Shown: positions 17,500 to 27,265 of the stretch, one piece after another | Layout: each line of letters starts with the position of its first letter | Position numbering within the stretch: position 1 is the first letter of the stretch | From: Neomelitea salexigens DSM 19753 | GTDB taxonomy: Bacteria > Pseudomonadota > Gammaproteobacteria > Pseudomonadales > Spongiibacteraceae | DNA length: 64,000 bases | Reading direction: 5' to 3' | NCBI RefSeq assembly: GCF_000422345.1 | Contig: NZ_AULP01000008.1 | Span: 1 to 64,000, forward strand | Notes under the pieces: generated by a model | Databases searched by the model: none | The model's input: only the letters and a program-made list of their open reading frames with translations | Told to the model about the DNA's origin: nothing | Program-made: the position numbers and the translations under genes

Positions 17500-18475
17500 C
17501 TATCACACCCCGCGCCTGCTACCCGCACTCGCCGTGCTCAGCCTCGGCGCGCTGCTGGCCGTTGCGCTTAGTGTAAGCACTGGGAGTGTCGCCATTAGTA
17601 CCGCGGAGCTGTGGGCAGTGCTGCAAGGAGAGGGGGAACCCCTGCACCGCACCCTGATATTCGACCTGCGATTGCCGCGCAGCCTCGCCGCGTTTGCCAC
17701 CGGCGGGCTACTGGCCGTGGCGGGCGCACTTATGCAAGTGCTGCTGCGCAACCCGCTGGCGGACCCCTATGTGCTCGGCCTTTCCGGCGGCGCAGCAGTG
17801 GGCGCCCTTAGCGCCATGCTGCTTGGTCTGGGCAGTGCGGCGGTTTCAGGCTCGGCATTCATCGGCGCCATTGTATCGGCGATCACGGTATTCGGCTTAG
17901 CCCACGGCACCGGCAGCTGGACACCCACACGCTTACTGCTTACCGGTGTGGTTATTGCCGCGGGATGGGGAGCCGTGGTCACCTTTATGCTTGCCATTGC
18001 CCCCACCGAAAGTCTGCCCGGCATGCTGTTCTGGCTGATGGGGGATCTCGCCTATGCTCGCAGCCCCTGGCCAGCGCTGACGACCCTGCTCGCTCTGTCT
18101 CTGCTTTTGCTGCCACTCGGGCGCAGCCTCAATGCAATGGCCCGCGGCCCGCTGCAAGCAGCGGCGCTGGGCGTTGCCGTTAAGCCCATGGAGTGGAGTA
18201 TTTATATTGCCGCCAGCCTACTCACCGCATTGGCGGTCACCACCGCCGGCAGCATCGGCTTTGTTGGCTTGGTCGTGCCACATATGCTGCGGCTGATATT
18301 GGGGAATGACCAGCGGCTGATTCTCCCCGCCTGCGCCTTGGCAGGCGGTGCACTGCTCACCTTGGCAGATACGCTGGCCAGAACCATCATCGCACCAGAG
18401 CAATTGCCCGTTGGCGTTATCACCGCCCTGCTCGGCGTTCCCACCTTCTTGCTACTGTTATACCGGAGCCGATAG
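17486..18475 (+). CDS. btuC: Cobalamin ABC transporter permease BtuC (FecCD family)
   Basis: BtuC forms the membrane channel of the cobalamin importer. The 329-residue protein has about ten hydrophobic helices and the FecCD signatures LRLPRSLAAFATGGLLAVAG, QVLLRNPLADPYVLGLSGGA and GSIGFVGLVVPHMLRLILG. The GTG start lies 14 bases inside btuF, and the stop overlaps the btuD start by one base. Btu and iron-siderophore permeases are close relatives; the B12 gene context fixes the substrate. Confidence 0.93.
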   Translation: MAAASYHTPRLLPALAVLSLGALLAVALSVSTGSVAISTAELWAVLQGEGEPLHRTLIFDLRLPRSLAAFATGGLLAVAGALMQVLLRNPLADPYVLGLSGGAAVGALSAMLLGLGSAAVSGSAFIGAIVSAITVFGLAHGTGSWTPTRLLLTGVVIAAGWGAVVTFMLAIAPTESLPGMLFWLMGDLAYARSPWPALTTLLALSLLLLPLGRSLNAMARGPLQAAALGVAVKPMEWSIYIAASLLTALAVTTAGSIGFVGLVVPHMLRLILGNDQRLILPACALAGGALLTLADTLARTIIAPEQLPVGVITALLGVPTFLLLLYRSR

Positions 18476-19272
18476 TGAGCGAGGTCTTGTTACAAGCCGC
18501 CCAGCTTTGCATTGATGTGCCGGGTCGCAGCGATGGCAGCGAGCTTAACTTTGCGATTCAGCGCGGCGAAGTTTGGGGCGTTCTCGGCCCCAACGGCGCG
18601 GGTAAAACCACCCTACTCCATACCCTGGCCGGGCTGCGAAAACCTCGTAAAGGTACGGTATATCTCGCAGGTTCGGCCATTCAACGGCTGCGCCGGCGCC
18701 AAATCGCCCAGCAAATGGCGGTTGTTTTTCAGGAGCGCTCAGACAGCTTCCCGGCAACGGTCATGGAATCGGTGATGATCGGCCGCCACCCGTTTTTAAG
18801 TGCCTGGGATATGGAGTCTGCCGAGGACCTTGAGATCGCTCGCGCCGCACTGGCGCGCATGGAGTTAAGTGGCATGGAGCAGCGCCTGGTGAGCAGCCTG
18901 TCCGGCGGCGAAAAACAGCGCCTTGCCATTGCCACCGCCATGACCCAGCAAGCGAATATTTGGCTGGCCGACGAGCCCGGCAATCACTTGGATCTTCACC
19001 ACCAAGTCGCCGTTATGTCGATGATGCGCGAACAGGCCGCGCAGGGAAATGCCGTTCTGCTTTGTCTGCACGATATCAACCTGGCAGCGCGTTACTGCGA
19101 CCAACTCCTGCTGCTCTACCCCGACGGCAATGCTTGCTGGGGAGACGCCTCGATCATGCTGCAAGCCCCCGCCCTGGAAAAACTGTATCGGCAACCGCTT
19201 ACCGTACTCGAAGACCAAGGCCAACGCGTTTTTATTCCCCGTACTCAGCGACATACTGGCAATGAAAACTGA
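18475..19272 (+). CDS. btuD: Cobalamin ABC transporter ATP-binding protein BtuD
   Basis: BtuD is the ATPase that drives BtuC. In its 265 residues it shows Walker A GPNGAGKTT (39-47), the Q-loop VVFQERSD, signature LSGGEKQRLAIA, Walker B IWLADEPGNHLD, and the switch histidine in CLHDINLAARYC. The Walker B region reads ADEP where LDEP is commonest, a mild variant. The GTG start overlaps the btuC stop by one base. The end overlaps the start of bluB by 11 bases. Confidence 0.94.
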   Translation: MSEVLLQAAQLCIDVPGRSDGSELNFAIQRGEVWGVLGPNGAGKTTLLHTLAGLRKPRKGTVYLAGSAIQRLRRRQIAQQMAVVFQERSDSFPATVMESVMIGRHPFLSAWDMESAEDLEIARAALARMELSGMEQRLVSSLSGGEKQRLAIATAMTQQANIWLADEPGNHLDLHHQVAVMSMMREQAAQGNAVLLCLHDINLAARYCDQLLLLYPDGNACWGDASIMLQAPALEKLYRQPLTVLEDQGQRVFIPRTQRHTGNEN

Positions 19273-19924
19273 CTTTAGCCGCGACGATATCGACGCCATC
19301 TATCGTGTGATTGCCGCGCGGCGAGATATGCGTCACTTCACCGGTGGTGAGATTGACGACACCACGTTGACACGCCTGCTAAGCGCCGCACATCAAGCGC
19401 CCAGCGTTGGCTACATGCAGCCCTGGCGATTTATCCGCATCCGTAAACCCCGGCTCCGGGAACAACTCTATGAACTGGTGCAGCAGGAAATCACTGCCTC
19501 AGCCGAGGCACTGGAAGAACGCGGTAGTGAGTTTTTACAATTAAAAGTAGAAGGTATACGCGACTGCGCCGAACTCATTGTGGTGGCACTGTGCGACCAG
19601 CGAGAGCGCTACCTGTTCGGCCGCCGCACACTGCCGGAAATGGACCTGGCTTCCGCCGCCTGCGCCATTCAAAACCTTTGGCTCGCTGCACGCGCCGAAA
19701 ACCTGGGCATGGGCTGGGTATCGCTATTTGAGCCAGAACCCTTGAAGGCACTATTAAAAATGCCGGAGGGTAGCCACCCCATTGCCCTGCTGTGTCTGGG
19801 ACCCGTAGAGGAATTTTACGACCGCCCAATGCTGGAGACAGCGCAGTGGGATCAACGCCGCCCCCTCCACACACTCATTATGGAGGATGGCTGGCAAACC
19901 GAGCACGAGGCAGACGATGACTAA
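19262..19924 (+). CDS. bluB: 5,6-dimethylbenzimidazole synthase BluB
   Basis: BluB cannibalises reduced FMN with O2 to make dimethylbenzimidazole, the lower ligand of B12. The 220-residue protein is a nitroreductase-like flavoprotein. It opens with [18 protein letters not shown] and [17 protein letters not shown]. Later it has [36 protein letters not shown], which is typical of BluB. I set the start at the ATG at 19262, because earlier in-frame starts lie deep inside btuD. The product feeds CobT, encoded at 26-27 kb. Confidence 0.93.
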   Translation: MKTDFSRDDIDAIYRVIAARRDMRHFTGGEIDDTTLTRLLSAAHQAPSVGYMQPWRFIRIRKPRLREQLYELVQQEITASAEALEERGSEFLQLKVEGIRDCAELIVVALCDQRERYLFGRRTLPEMDLASAACAIQNLWLAARAENLGMGWVSLFEPEPLKALLKMPEGSHPIALLCLGPVEEFYDRPMLETAQWDQRRPLHTLIMEDGWQTEHEADDD

Positions 19925-21389
19925 TACGCTAATGGTTCAGGGTACCACCTCCGATGCCGGCAAAAGCGTTCTCGTTGCCGCACTGTGCCGCGCCCTGCAC
20001 CGCCGCGGGGTAAATGTCGCGCCGTTTAAGCCACAGAATATGGCGCTTAACAGTGCCGTCACCCCCGATGGCAAGGAAATCGGTCGCGCTCAGGCGGTGC
20101 AGGCGCGGGCTTGCGGATTAGCGCCCCACAGCGATATGAATCCCGTTCTACTTAAACCCAATAGTGACACCGGTGCACAAGTCATTATTCACGGGCAGGC
20201 CCTGCGCAATATGGAGGCGCAGGACTACCACGGCTACAAAGCGACTGCGCGAAAGGCAGTATTGTCATCCCACCAGCGCCTTACTCAACAATACGACTGG
20301 GTTGTGGTGGAGGGCGCCGGCAGCCCTGCTGAAATCAATCTGCGCGCTAACGATATTGCCAATATGGGGTTTGCAGAAGCGGTTGACTGCCCGGTGATAC
20401 TTATTGCGGATATCGATCGCGGTGGCGTTTTCGCGCATTTAGTGGGCACGCTGGAGTTGTTGTCAGCAAGTGAACAAGCGCGGGTTGTTGGGTTCGTCAT
20501 CAACCGTTTTCGCGGCGATATTGCCCTGCTGCAATCCGGATTGGACTGGTTGGAAGCGCGCACCGGCAAGCCGGTATTAGGTGTACTGCCCTATTTACAC
20601 GACCTGCACCTGGAAGCCGAGGATGCCATTGATACCCAGCAAATTCGCGAGGGTGTCAGTTTGCGGGTGGCGGTACCGGTATTGCCCCGCACCAGTAATC
20701 ACACCGACTTCGACGCCCTTCGCCTGCACCCCAATGTTGACCTTTGCTTTGTGCGCAAGGGCGAGGCACTGCCGCCTTGCGACTTACTCATCCTGCCCGG
20801 CAGCAAAAGCGTGCGCGCTGACTTACAACAGCTGCGCGACAATGGCTGGGCCGATCAGCTCAAACGTCATTTGCGTTACGGTGGCAAAGTGCTGGGGATT
20901 TGCGGCGGCTTTCAAATGCTGGGAAGTGAACTGCACGACCCGCTGGGTATTGAAGGCCCAGCCGGTAGCAGTGAGGGCTTAGGCCTTCTTGATATCACCA
21001 CCACACTGGCCAGCGAGAAAACCCTGCGCCAAGTCAGCGGGCACTGCTATCTAAACGGTAAAGCGACCTCAATTCGCGGTTATGAAATTCACGCCGGGGT
21101 CAGTGAGGGCGCCGGCCTCGAGCGCCATTTTGCCGATTTGGGAAGTCACCTTGATGGCGCCATTAGCGAAGACGGACAAGTACTGGGCAGCTATATCCAC
21201 GGCTTGTTCGACGACGACCACGCTCGGCAACAGCTGCTCAGCTGGGCTGGTGCCACCGAGCAGGCTGCCTACAATTACGACGCGGTCATAGAAACGAATC
21301 TAGACCGCATTGCCGACAGCGTGGAGCAGCACATCGATCTCGATAAACTGCTCCGTACCTGCTCACTAGAATTCAGACAGTCCCGCTAA
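19917..21389 (+). CDS. cobQ: Cobyric acid synthase CobQ
   Basis: CobQ uses ATP and glutamine to amidate adenosylcobyrinic acid a,c-diamide at four positions, giving adenosylcobyric acid. The roughly 490-residue protein has the dethiobiotin-synthetase-like ATPase start ([20 protein letters not shown], with [16 protein letters not shown]). It also has a C-terminal class I-like glutaminase domain with [10 protein letters not shown] around the catalytic cysteine, and a late YIHGLFDDD. The ATG overlaps the bluB stop by 8 bases. Its 3' end overlaps the convergent phosphatase gene by 24 bases. Confidence 0.95.
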   Translation: MTNTLMVQGTTSDAGKSVLVAALCRALHRRGVNVAPFKPQNMALNSAVTPDGKEIGRAQAVQARACGLAPHSDMNPVLLKPNSDTGAQVIIHGQALRNMEAQDYHGYKATARKAVLSSHQRLTQQYDWVVVEGAGSPAEINLRANDIANMGFAEAVDCPVILIADIDRGGVFAHLVGTLELLSASEQARVVGFVINRFRGDIALLQSGLDWLEARTGKPVLGVLPYLHDLHLEAEDAIDTQQIREGVSLRVAVPVLPRTSNHTDFDALRLHPNVDLCFVRKGEALPPCDLLILPGSKSVRADLQQLRDNGWADQLKRHLRYGGKVLGICGGFQMLGSELHDPLGIEGPAGSSEGLGLLDITTTLASEKTLRQVSGHCYLNGKATSIRGYEIHAGVSEGAGLERHFADLGSHLDGAISEDGQVLGSYIHGLFDDDHARQQLLSWAGATEQAAYNYDAVIETNLDRIADSVEQHIDLDKLLRTCSLEFRQSR

Positions 21390-23396
21390 GGCATCAAACA
21401 GCGGTCGCAACAGCAGTTGATCCAGAGCGCCGATCAGCGGATCCAACTGAGACAACAGCAAGTTATCAATATGGAAGCCCAATTCTCGGGTGACTGCCAG
21501 CAAAGCGCTGCTCAGGAAGGCTGGCCCCAAACCGATGGCCTGAGTCACTTCAGCCGGCGCAAACTGCTCAATGGGGATCACACCCACGAGAATATTATTC
21601 AACAGGTCTTCCACGGTAGAAGACAGCACTTGCCCAAGCTCGCTAACGCTGACATTGCCGATGGCGTCGATGCTGCGGCCCACGTCCAGCAATAGCTCGG
21701 ACAGCAGGGCAAAGCTGCCACCAACCACCGGGACGATACCGGCCTCTTCTTCAATGGCATCGACAATGCCCTGAATATTGCCAGCCAGGCCCCGCAGCGG
21801 GTCAGTCAAACTGCGCAGGTCCGCGGGCTGCTGCTCACCATCTTGGTTGTTGGCGGCTTTGAAAGCATCCAGTGCTGGCGCTAACTGGTCAAACGGTGCG
21901 GGTAAATCATCGCGGTCGGCAATGGCTTGCAACTGCTGCAACGAGTACAGCAATGCCTGCGACGCCCTGGCAGAACCCGCCAGTATCAATTCCGGGTTTT
22001 GCTCTGTCGCAGCAGCTTGGACGCCACTTGCCAGAGCGTCCACGACTTCAATCAAGCCTTCCGTCGCAGCGCCCAGAGAGGCAATCACTGCCGCCAAATT
22101 CTCTTCAGGTACGGCTGCAGCCAAGCCATCAAAACCAGCGCGCAATTGCTCCTGCACAGGGTCGAGATTGCCCTGCTCCGACGACACATCAAAGCTCGGA
22201 TCACCCTGCAAAGGGTTGCTAAAGGCATCGCTTGCCGCCAGCCCCTGTGAGGGCTGTTGCGGTGTTTGACGGCCATACGCCGGCTGGGGGTCGGAGAGCG
22301 ACCCCAGTCCTAAAGCAGGGCCATTGGGATCAACCTCATAGGCCTCACCACGCATGCGGTCGCCTTTGATTTCTACCCAGAAAAACCCGTAGCTGTCGCC
22401 GCGCTCGTAGAACACGGGGTTTTCGTCGCGCCGCACTAGGCTGCGGGTTTTACTTCCCGCGCCAGATAGAATGAACTCCGTCTTTCCACACGATGGCGTC
22501 GGCATTAGCCACTGCAGGTCGTGGTCGTGGCCTGCAAAGAAAAAGTCGGCACGGTCACACATGGTTTCTTCTAAGAAGGCCTTGTAGCGCTCGCCCGCGA
22601 GAACCGGCAGTAAGAAGCCGGGGACGCCGTCATAGTTACCGGCGTTACCGTGGCTGCCATTGGAAACATAAGGGTGGTGAGCAAAGACCATTTTCCATTT
22701 AGCCTGACTGGCATCGATTGACGCTTTCAACCAACGCGCCTGTGCCAGACCGTAACTGTTGTAGGCGTAATTTTCATCGCTATCGGGGAAACCGCCAGCC
22801 ACCTGGCTGGAGTCAATGGCGAAGAACTCCACCAAGGGCTGGCCATTTTCCTGCTGCCCCTGAGTAAAACGGTAGTAGCGATCAGGCATCTTCCAGCGGT
22901 CACTGGCGCGGGGCGCATCGGGGTGTTCGCTGTCGCGATAATGGTAATCTACCTGGAAATCACCGTTGGCATTTCCCGCACCATCGCCACCGAAAAATTC
23001 GGTGTTGTCGTGGTTACCCAAAACAAAATAGAACGGCAGATCAACGGGGGCAAAAGGCTGTTCAAACTTTTCTTCGAACTGGCTATCCATCACCGAGCTC
23101 ACCCCGGACTCATAGATATTATCGCCCAATCCCAGGACAAGGTCGCACCCCCTAGCCGCACAGACTTTTTCAATCGCCTGCCCGACTGCATAAGCACCAT
23201 CGCTGCCGCTGCCGCTGTCACCCAGCAAAATAAAGCGCAGGGTGTCGGCGTTGCCATCAATGGCTTGCTCAACGCCGTTATCAACACTAGGCGTTGAACC
23301 GCTGTTACTGCTTGACGAGGAACCACCGCAGGCACTCAAGGCCACCGCTGCGCCAAATACCAGAGCGCGACCCAGTGCGTTGTACAAATGAGACAT
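21366..23396 (-). CDS. Lipoprotein metallophosphoesterase with long C-terminal extension
   Basis: The 676-residue product has a lipoprotein signal (lipobox LSAC, Cys23) and a Ser/Gly linker. A calcineurin-like metallophosphoesterase domain follows at about 52-360. Metal-binding motifs appear in order: LLGDSGSG (Asp60), [31 protein letters not shown] and [10 protein letters not shown]. This layout matches acid phosphatases of the purple/ACP5 type. Residues from about 400 to the end are Ala, Leu, Gln and Asp rich, apparently helical and with no motif I know. It follows the PhoD-type gene by 17 bases, so the two are likely co-expressed for phosphate release outside the inner membrane. Confidence 0.85.
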   Translation of the reverse strand: MSHLYNALGRALVFGAAVALSACGGSSSSSNSGSTPSVDNGVEQAIDGNADTLRFILLGDSGSGSDGAYAVGQAIEKVCAARGCDLVLGLGDNIYESGVSSVMDSQFEEKFEQPFAPVDLPFYFVLGNHDNTEFFGGDGAGNANGDFQVDYHYRDSEHPDAPRASDRWKMPDRYYRFTQGQQENGQPLVEFFAIDSSQVAGGFPDSDENYAYNSYGLAQARWLKASIDASQAKWKMVFAHHPYVSNGSHGNAGNYDGVPGFLLPVLAGERYKAFLEETMCDRADFFFAGHDHDLQWLMPTPSCGKTEFILSGAGSKTRSLVRRDENPVFYERGDSYGFFWVEIKGDRMRGEAYEVDPNGPALGLGSLSDPQPAYGRQTPQQPSQGLAASDAFSNPLQGDPSFDVSSEQGNLDPVQEQLRAGFDGLAAAVPEENLAAVIASLGAATEGLIEVVDALASGVQAAATEQNPELILAGSARASQALLYSLQQLQAIADRDDLPAPFDQLAPALDAFKAANNQDGEQQPADLRSLTDPLRGLAGNIQGIVDAIEEEAGIVPVVGGSFALLSELLLDVGRSIDAIGNVSVSELGQVLSSTVEDLLNNILVGVIPIEQFAPAEVTQAIGLGPAFLSSALLAVTRELGFHIDNLLLSQLDPLIGALDQLLLRPLFDALAGLSEF

Positions 23397-23413
23397 TTAT
23401 CTACTTCCTCGGC

Positions 23414-25042
23414 TTAGCTACGCGGACGGCTCACTGGGGTATCTTCGACTAAGCGGCTGCTGCCGGCATTCACAGACAGTGTTTTAACCTTGTCCATTTC
23501 CACCCCGGACTGGTCAGCACGACTGATATCAGCGGCGTAGTAATACTCCGCCTGCGTGCGTTCACGAGTGACGTCCATCAAGATGAAACCCTTGTTTTTC
23601 AGGTCTGTATATTTCATGTGCGGGTTCGCCACGGGCAGCACTGCCGATACCAACTCAGCGGCGCCGTCCGGGAAACCGGGCGAGGTAATACTGCTGGTCA
23701 CGAATTCGACGGCCAAGGGCTCATCCAATACACCGCTGGTCAAGATCGCACTGCTTTTATACACCTCGTTCGCCCAGCTGGTGTGGATATCACCGGTTAG
23801 AATTACGGTGTTTTGAATACCCTGCTCTTCGATAAAGTCGAGTATCTCTTCGCGCTCGGTGGGGTAGCCGTCCCATTGGTCCATATTGACGGCGATGAGC
23901 GGGCTGAAGTCGTTAGTGGGGACACCTGGCAGCAGGCGTTGCAGCTCGAGGATCTGCAGCTGCGCAAACATAACTTGCTGACCTACGAATTTCCATATCC
24001 CTTGAGACACCGCCAGCTGATTTTTAAACCAGTCTTTTTGCGTTTGTCCCAGCAGGTCACGCTGTTCAATGCGCGCCGGATCAACCGGGTTATCGAGCTG
24101 CTTTTCCCGGCCTTCTAAGCGGGTATCGAGCATGACAAAGTCAGCCAGGTCGCCAAAGCGGAAGGCACGGTAGATGCTGTCCTGACTTGCGGTCGGCGGG
24201 CGGATCGGCAGCCATTCAAAATAGGCCTGAATCGCTAAGCGTTTGCGCTCAAACCAATCGCCTTCGCCCTCGTTGTGATTGTTGGCTCCATCTTTATAAG
24301 AATTGTCAGTGGTTTCATGGTCGTCCCACACCGTAACAAAGGAGTGGGTGGCATGAGCGGCCTGAAGGTCGACGTCGCGACGGTATAACGCATAGCGGCG
24401 CCGATAATCGTCAAGGCTGACAATTTCATGGGCCGGATCGAGCAGGCGTTCAGGATGGTCGCCGTACTCATCCTGGCCATATTCGTAGATGTAGTCGCCC
24501 AGGTGCATGACAAAGTCGAGGTCGGCGCGGTTTGCCATCATGCGGTATACCGAGAAGTAACCGTGGGGATAGCTGCTACACGAGCACACGGCGAAGCGCA
24601 GGCGGTCAGTGTATTGACCAGGCAGGGGTAAGGTTCGCGCGCGGCCAACCGGCGAGCTGCTGTCGGCACCTTTAAACCGGTACCAGTAGCGTCGGTCAGC
24701 CAGTAGACCGGCAGCATCGAACTTTACTGTGTAGTCGCGATTAGCATTACTACTCAGGGCTTCTGAGAGCACGATGCGCTCGAAACTCGGATCTTCGGCG
24801 ATTTCACACAACACCGTAATATCGCCAGTGTGGCCAAGCGCTGGCGTTGCTCGCGTCCATAAAATGACGCGGTCGTCCAAGGGGTCACCACTGGCAACAC
24901 CGTGTTCAAAGCGCAGCCCGGCACTTGGCGTTACGCCACCACCGCCACCGCCGCTGTTATTGCTACCGCCTCCGCAGGCTGTCAGTATAGGTATGCCAAT
25001 GCTGGCAGTAGTAAGCGCTTTGATAAATAGTCGGCGATCCAT
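23414..25042 (-). CDS. phoD: PhoD-type alkaline phosphatase (Tat-exported, lipid-anchored)
   Basis: PhoD enzymes are Ca/Fe-dependent phosphomonoesterases or diesterases acting outside the cytoplasm. From the ATG at 25042 the 542-residue protein opens with a twin-arginine signal (MDRRLFIKALTTASIGIP) that runs into a lipobox (LTAC). Next come a Gly/Ser linker and the Ig-like N-domain (FEHGVASGDPLDDRVILWTR). Catalytic motifs include LGDYIYEYGQDEYGDH, TVWDDHETTDNSYKDGA and LTGDIHTSWANE. An earlier in-frame start adds 12 residues that would spoil the signal. It is first in a two-gene unit with the metallophosphoesterase. Confidence 0.9.
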   Translation of the reverse strand: MDRRLFIKALTTASIGIPILTACGGGSNNSGGGGGGVTPSAGLRFEHGVASGDPLDDRVILWTRATPALGHTGDITVLCEIAEDPSFERIVLSEALSSNANRDYTVKFDAAGLLADRRYWYRFKGADSSSPVGRARTLPLPGQYTDRLRFAVCSCSSYPHGYFSVYRMMANRADLDFVMHLGDYIYEYGQDEYGDHPERLLDPAHEIVSLDDYRRRYALYRRDVDLQAAHATHSFVTVWDDHETTDNSYKDGANNHNEGEGDWFERKRLAIQAYFEWLPIRPPTASQDSIYRAFRFGDLADFVMLDTRLEGREKQLDNPVDPARIEQRDLLGQTQKDWFKNQLAVSQGIWKFVGQQVMFAQLQILELQRLLPGVPTNDFSPLIAVNMDQWDGYPTEREEILDFIEEQGIQNTVILTGDIHTSWANEVYKSSAILTSGVLDEPLAVEFVTSSITSPGFPDGAAELVSAVLPVANPHMKYTDLKNKGFILMDVTRERTQAEYYYAADISRADQSGVEMDKVKTLSVNAGSSRLVEDTPVSRPRS

Positions 25043-25114
25043 AGTGTACTCGTTGTCATCAAACAGGGCGTGAAGCATGCAAATCTCGCATGCGGAGGAG
25101 CCTACTGCCCAAAG

Positions 25115-25591
25115 ATGACAGTTATGTTTCTAACGAGCTACCTATTTATGTGTATTTTTCCCTTTGCATTACGCCGCATTTTCGCAGTGTTTGCCGCAGC
25201 GATACTGCTGGCTGCCTGCAGCCAGAAACCCATCGCATTTACCGACTACACCGTGCAAGAATTGTTAAAGAAAAACATCGCCGAGTTGGCTGAGCCCGCA
25301 TTTTTTGAGTTGGAGAGTGTCGAGGTATTGAATAAAAACGACGGTGGGGAGTCCGCTAGCGCAGACGTCTATGTCACGCTGCGTTTCCCTGAAGATTTCG
25401 ACACCGTGGTCGGCATGCGAAAGCTCGCGCCTTTCAATATGGAATACAAACAGTACAAAAGCAGCTTTGGTAGTTTCAAAGCCGGGGAAACCCAGCGCCA
25501 TCACGCTCGTTACCAATTTGTGCGCCGGGACGGCAAGTGGTTTATTGCAGGCAGTAAGGCGCTATCCGCCCCGAAAATTGAACGCCCGTAA
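25115..25591 (+). CDS. Small predicted lipoprotein of unknown function
   Basis: About 158 residues from the ATG at 25115; an upstream ATG at 25070 overlaps nothing essential but gives an odd N-terminus. A hydrophobic segment (FAVFAAAILLAACS) ends in the lipobox LAAC. The mature part is about 120 residues and looks like a single compact alpha/beta domain (ELLKKNIAELAEPAFFELES ... YVTLRFPEDFDTVVGM ... RRDGKWFIAGSKAL). The DGKW tail resembles small NTF2-like or DUF4864-like exported domains, but I cannot assign it. It diverges from the PhoD-type gene and converges on cobC. Confidence 0.55.
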   Translation: MTVMFLTSYLFMCIFPFALRRIFAVFAAAILLAACSQKPIAFTDYTVQELLKKNIAELAEPAFFELESVEVLNKNDGGESASADVYVTLRFPEDFDTVVGMRKLAPFNMEYKQYKSSFGSFKAGETQRHHARYQFVRRDGKWFIAGSKALSAPKIERP

Positions 25592-25608
25592 TCTGCACGA
25601 CTGAACGC

Positions 25609-26217
25609 CTAGCCGTGGCTATGCAACTGCACCCATGGCTCCCGACCATCTTGGTGATAAATATGAAAGCGGCTAAAGCCGGCATAAGGCACCGATAGCC
25701 GCGTCATTGCGCCCATTGGCATACCCAACCAATGGCATATCATCACGCGGATAACCGCGCCGTGTACCACCAGCAATACCGACTGCCCACTGTGCTGCTG
25801 GGCAATGGCATCCAGTGCTCCCGTCACCCGCGCGCAAAAGTCACTCATCGCCTCACCATTGGGTGGGCTAGCGGAATCCGGTGACTGCCAAAACTTGCGC
25901 CACACCTCTGGGTCTCGCTGTTGGGCCTCACTGTGCGGCAGCCCCTCCCAGTCACCAAAATGGATCTCTCGCAAGTCATCGTTTACCGAAAGTGTAACAC
26001 CGTGCTGGTTAGACAACTCTTCTGCAAAACGCGCACAGCGCTGCAACGGCGAGGTCACAATGTGATCCCAGTGAGGCTCGTCCACCCTGGCGACTTTGTC
26101 ACGCATTTGCGACCAGCCGGTTTCGCTCAAAGCAACGTCGGTACTGCCGCGAAATATCTCGCCGCCCTCGCAGGCGCCGTGGCGCAGCAGATCAATGCGG
26201 CTGCTTGTCACCGTCAC
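25609..26217 (-). CDS. cobC: Alpha-ribazole phosphatase / phosphoglycerate mutase family protein
   Basis: This histidine phosphatase has the catalytic LLRHGACEGGE (Arg12, His13, Gly14), the second-half VVHGAVIRVMICHWLG, and the conserved arginine and glutamate context (LREIHFGDWEGLPHSEAQ). CobC removes the phosphate from alpha-ribazole 5'-phosphate or adenosylcobalamin 5'-phosphate in nucleotide loop assembly. The family is broad, but the 4-base overlap with cobT makes the cobalamin role likely. The length of 202 residues is normal. Confidence 0.85.
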   Translation of the reverse strand: MTVTSSRIDLLRHGACEGGEIFRGSTDVALSETGWSQMRDKVARVDEPHWDHIVTSPLQRCARFAEELSNQHGVTLSVNDDLREIHFGDWEGLPHSEAQQRDPEVWRKFWQSPDSASPPNGEAMSDFCARVTGALDAIAQQHSGQSVLLVVHGAVIRVMICHWLGMPMGAMTRLSVPYAGFSRFHIYHQDGREPWVQLHSHG

Positions 26218-27263
26218 GCGTCGCTACCTCGGCTCACACCGGCTTCTTCAAAACTTGCCATATCGTTGTGCAGTCGACAGGCTGCACGCATAATTGGCAG
26301 AGCCAACGCTGCACCACTGCCCTCGCCCAAGCGCATATCCAGCTCTAGCAGCGGCTGCGCATCCATTTTCGCCAACAGTCGCTTGTGACCGGGCTCAGCC
26401 GAGCAATGAGAAAAGAACAGCCACGGTCGAATAGAAGGGTTCACCTTCACAGCAGAAATTGCTGCCGCCGTGCAAATATAGCCATCAACCAAAACAACGA
26501 TACCTTTCTGCGCGGCGCGAATATATGCACCCACCAAGGCGTTAATTTCTAATCCACCGATACGCCGCAAGGTTTCGACACCGTCTTTCATATGCGGCAA
26601 GTGCCGCGACATTGCCCGCGTGACCACCGCTGCTTTTTTGGCTAAGCCCTGTTCACTAATACCGGTACCGCGCCCCACCATTGCCGTTGCCGACAGCCGC
26701 GTGTGCGCCACCGCAAGTGCCGCAGCAGAGGTACTGTTGGCAATGCCCATCTCACCGCCGAGAAAGATATCAATATCCCCCGCCTCATCAATGATATCCC
26801 GGCCCACGGCAAAGGCCTCCAAGCACTGCTCGCGATCCATCGCCTCGGTAACACACATATTTTGTGTTCCCGCAGCCACGCGCCGATCAACCACATTGGG
26901 CAGGTCTTCAATCGCGTAAACCGTTCCGGTGTTCACCACTTTAAACGACGCACCGACACTGTCAGCCAATACACTGATTGCCGCACCACCGCTGGCAAAA
27001 TTACGCACCATCTCGGCGGTTACCGTTTGGGGATACGCCGACACTCCCTCGGCAGCGACGCCGTGATCAGCGGCAAAAACTGCGATAAATGCCCGATCAA
27101 GCTTGGGAGTCCGCGTGCGCTGAACCGCCGACAGTTGCACGGCAACATCTTCTAGCCGTCCCAGAGAGCCACGCGGCTTGGTCAAATTGTCTTGATGCTG
27201 CTGCGCAGCGGCGCGCATTTCTTCGTCCGGCTCTGGCGCCGCCTCTAAATACCACTCAGTCAC
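26214..27263 (-). CDS. cobT: Nicotinate-nucleotide:dimethylbenzimidazole phosphoribosyltransferase CobT
   Basis: CobT makes alpha-ribazole 5'-phosphate from dimethylbenzimidazole and nicotinate mononucleotide. The 349-residue protein has the family's LTKPRGSLGRLEDVAVQL near the N-terminus, AVFAADHGVAAEGVSAYP, and FLGGEMGIANSTSAAAL. A late segment, LDMRLGEGSGAALALPIM, holds the catalytic glutamate. All are diagnostic. The stop overlaps cobC, and cobU lies 2 bases upstream, so cobU-cobT-cobC form one tight operon. Its DMB substrate would come from BluB at 19.3 kb. Confidence 0.96.
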   Translation of the reverse strand: MTEWYLEAAPEPDEEMRAAAQQHQDNLTKPRGSLGRLEDVAVQLSAVQRTRTPKLDRAFIAVFAADHGVAAEGVSAYPQTVTAEMVRNFASGGAAISVLADSVGASFKVVNTGTVYAIEDLPNVVDRRVAAGTQNMCVTEAMDREQCLEAFAVGRDIIDEAGDIDIFLGGEMGIANSTSAAALAVAHTRLSATAMVGRGTGISEQGLAKKAAVVTRAMSRHLPHMKDGVETLRRIGGLEINALVGAYIRAAQKGIVVLVDGYICTAAAISAVKVNPSIRPWLFFSHCSAEPGHKRLLAKMDAQPLLELDMRLGEGSGAALALPIMRAACRLHNDMASFEEAGVSRGSDA

Positions 27264-27265
27264 GG

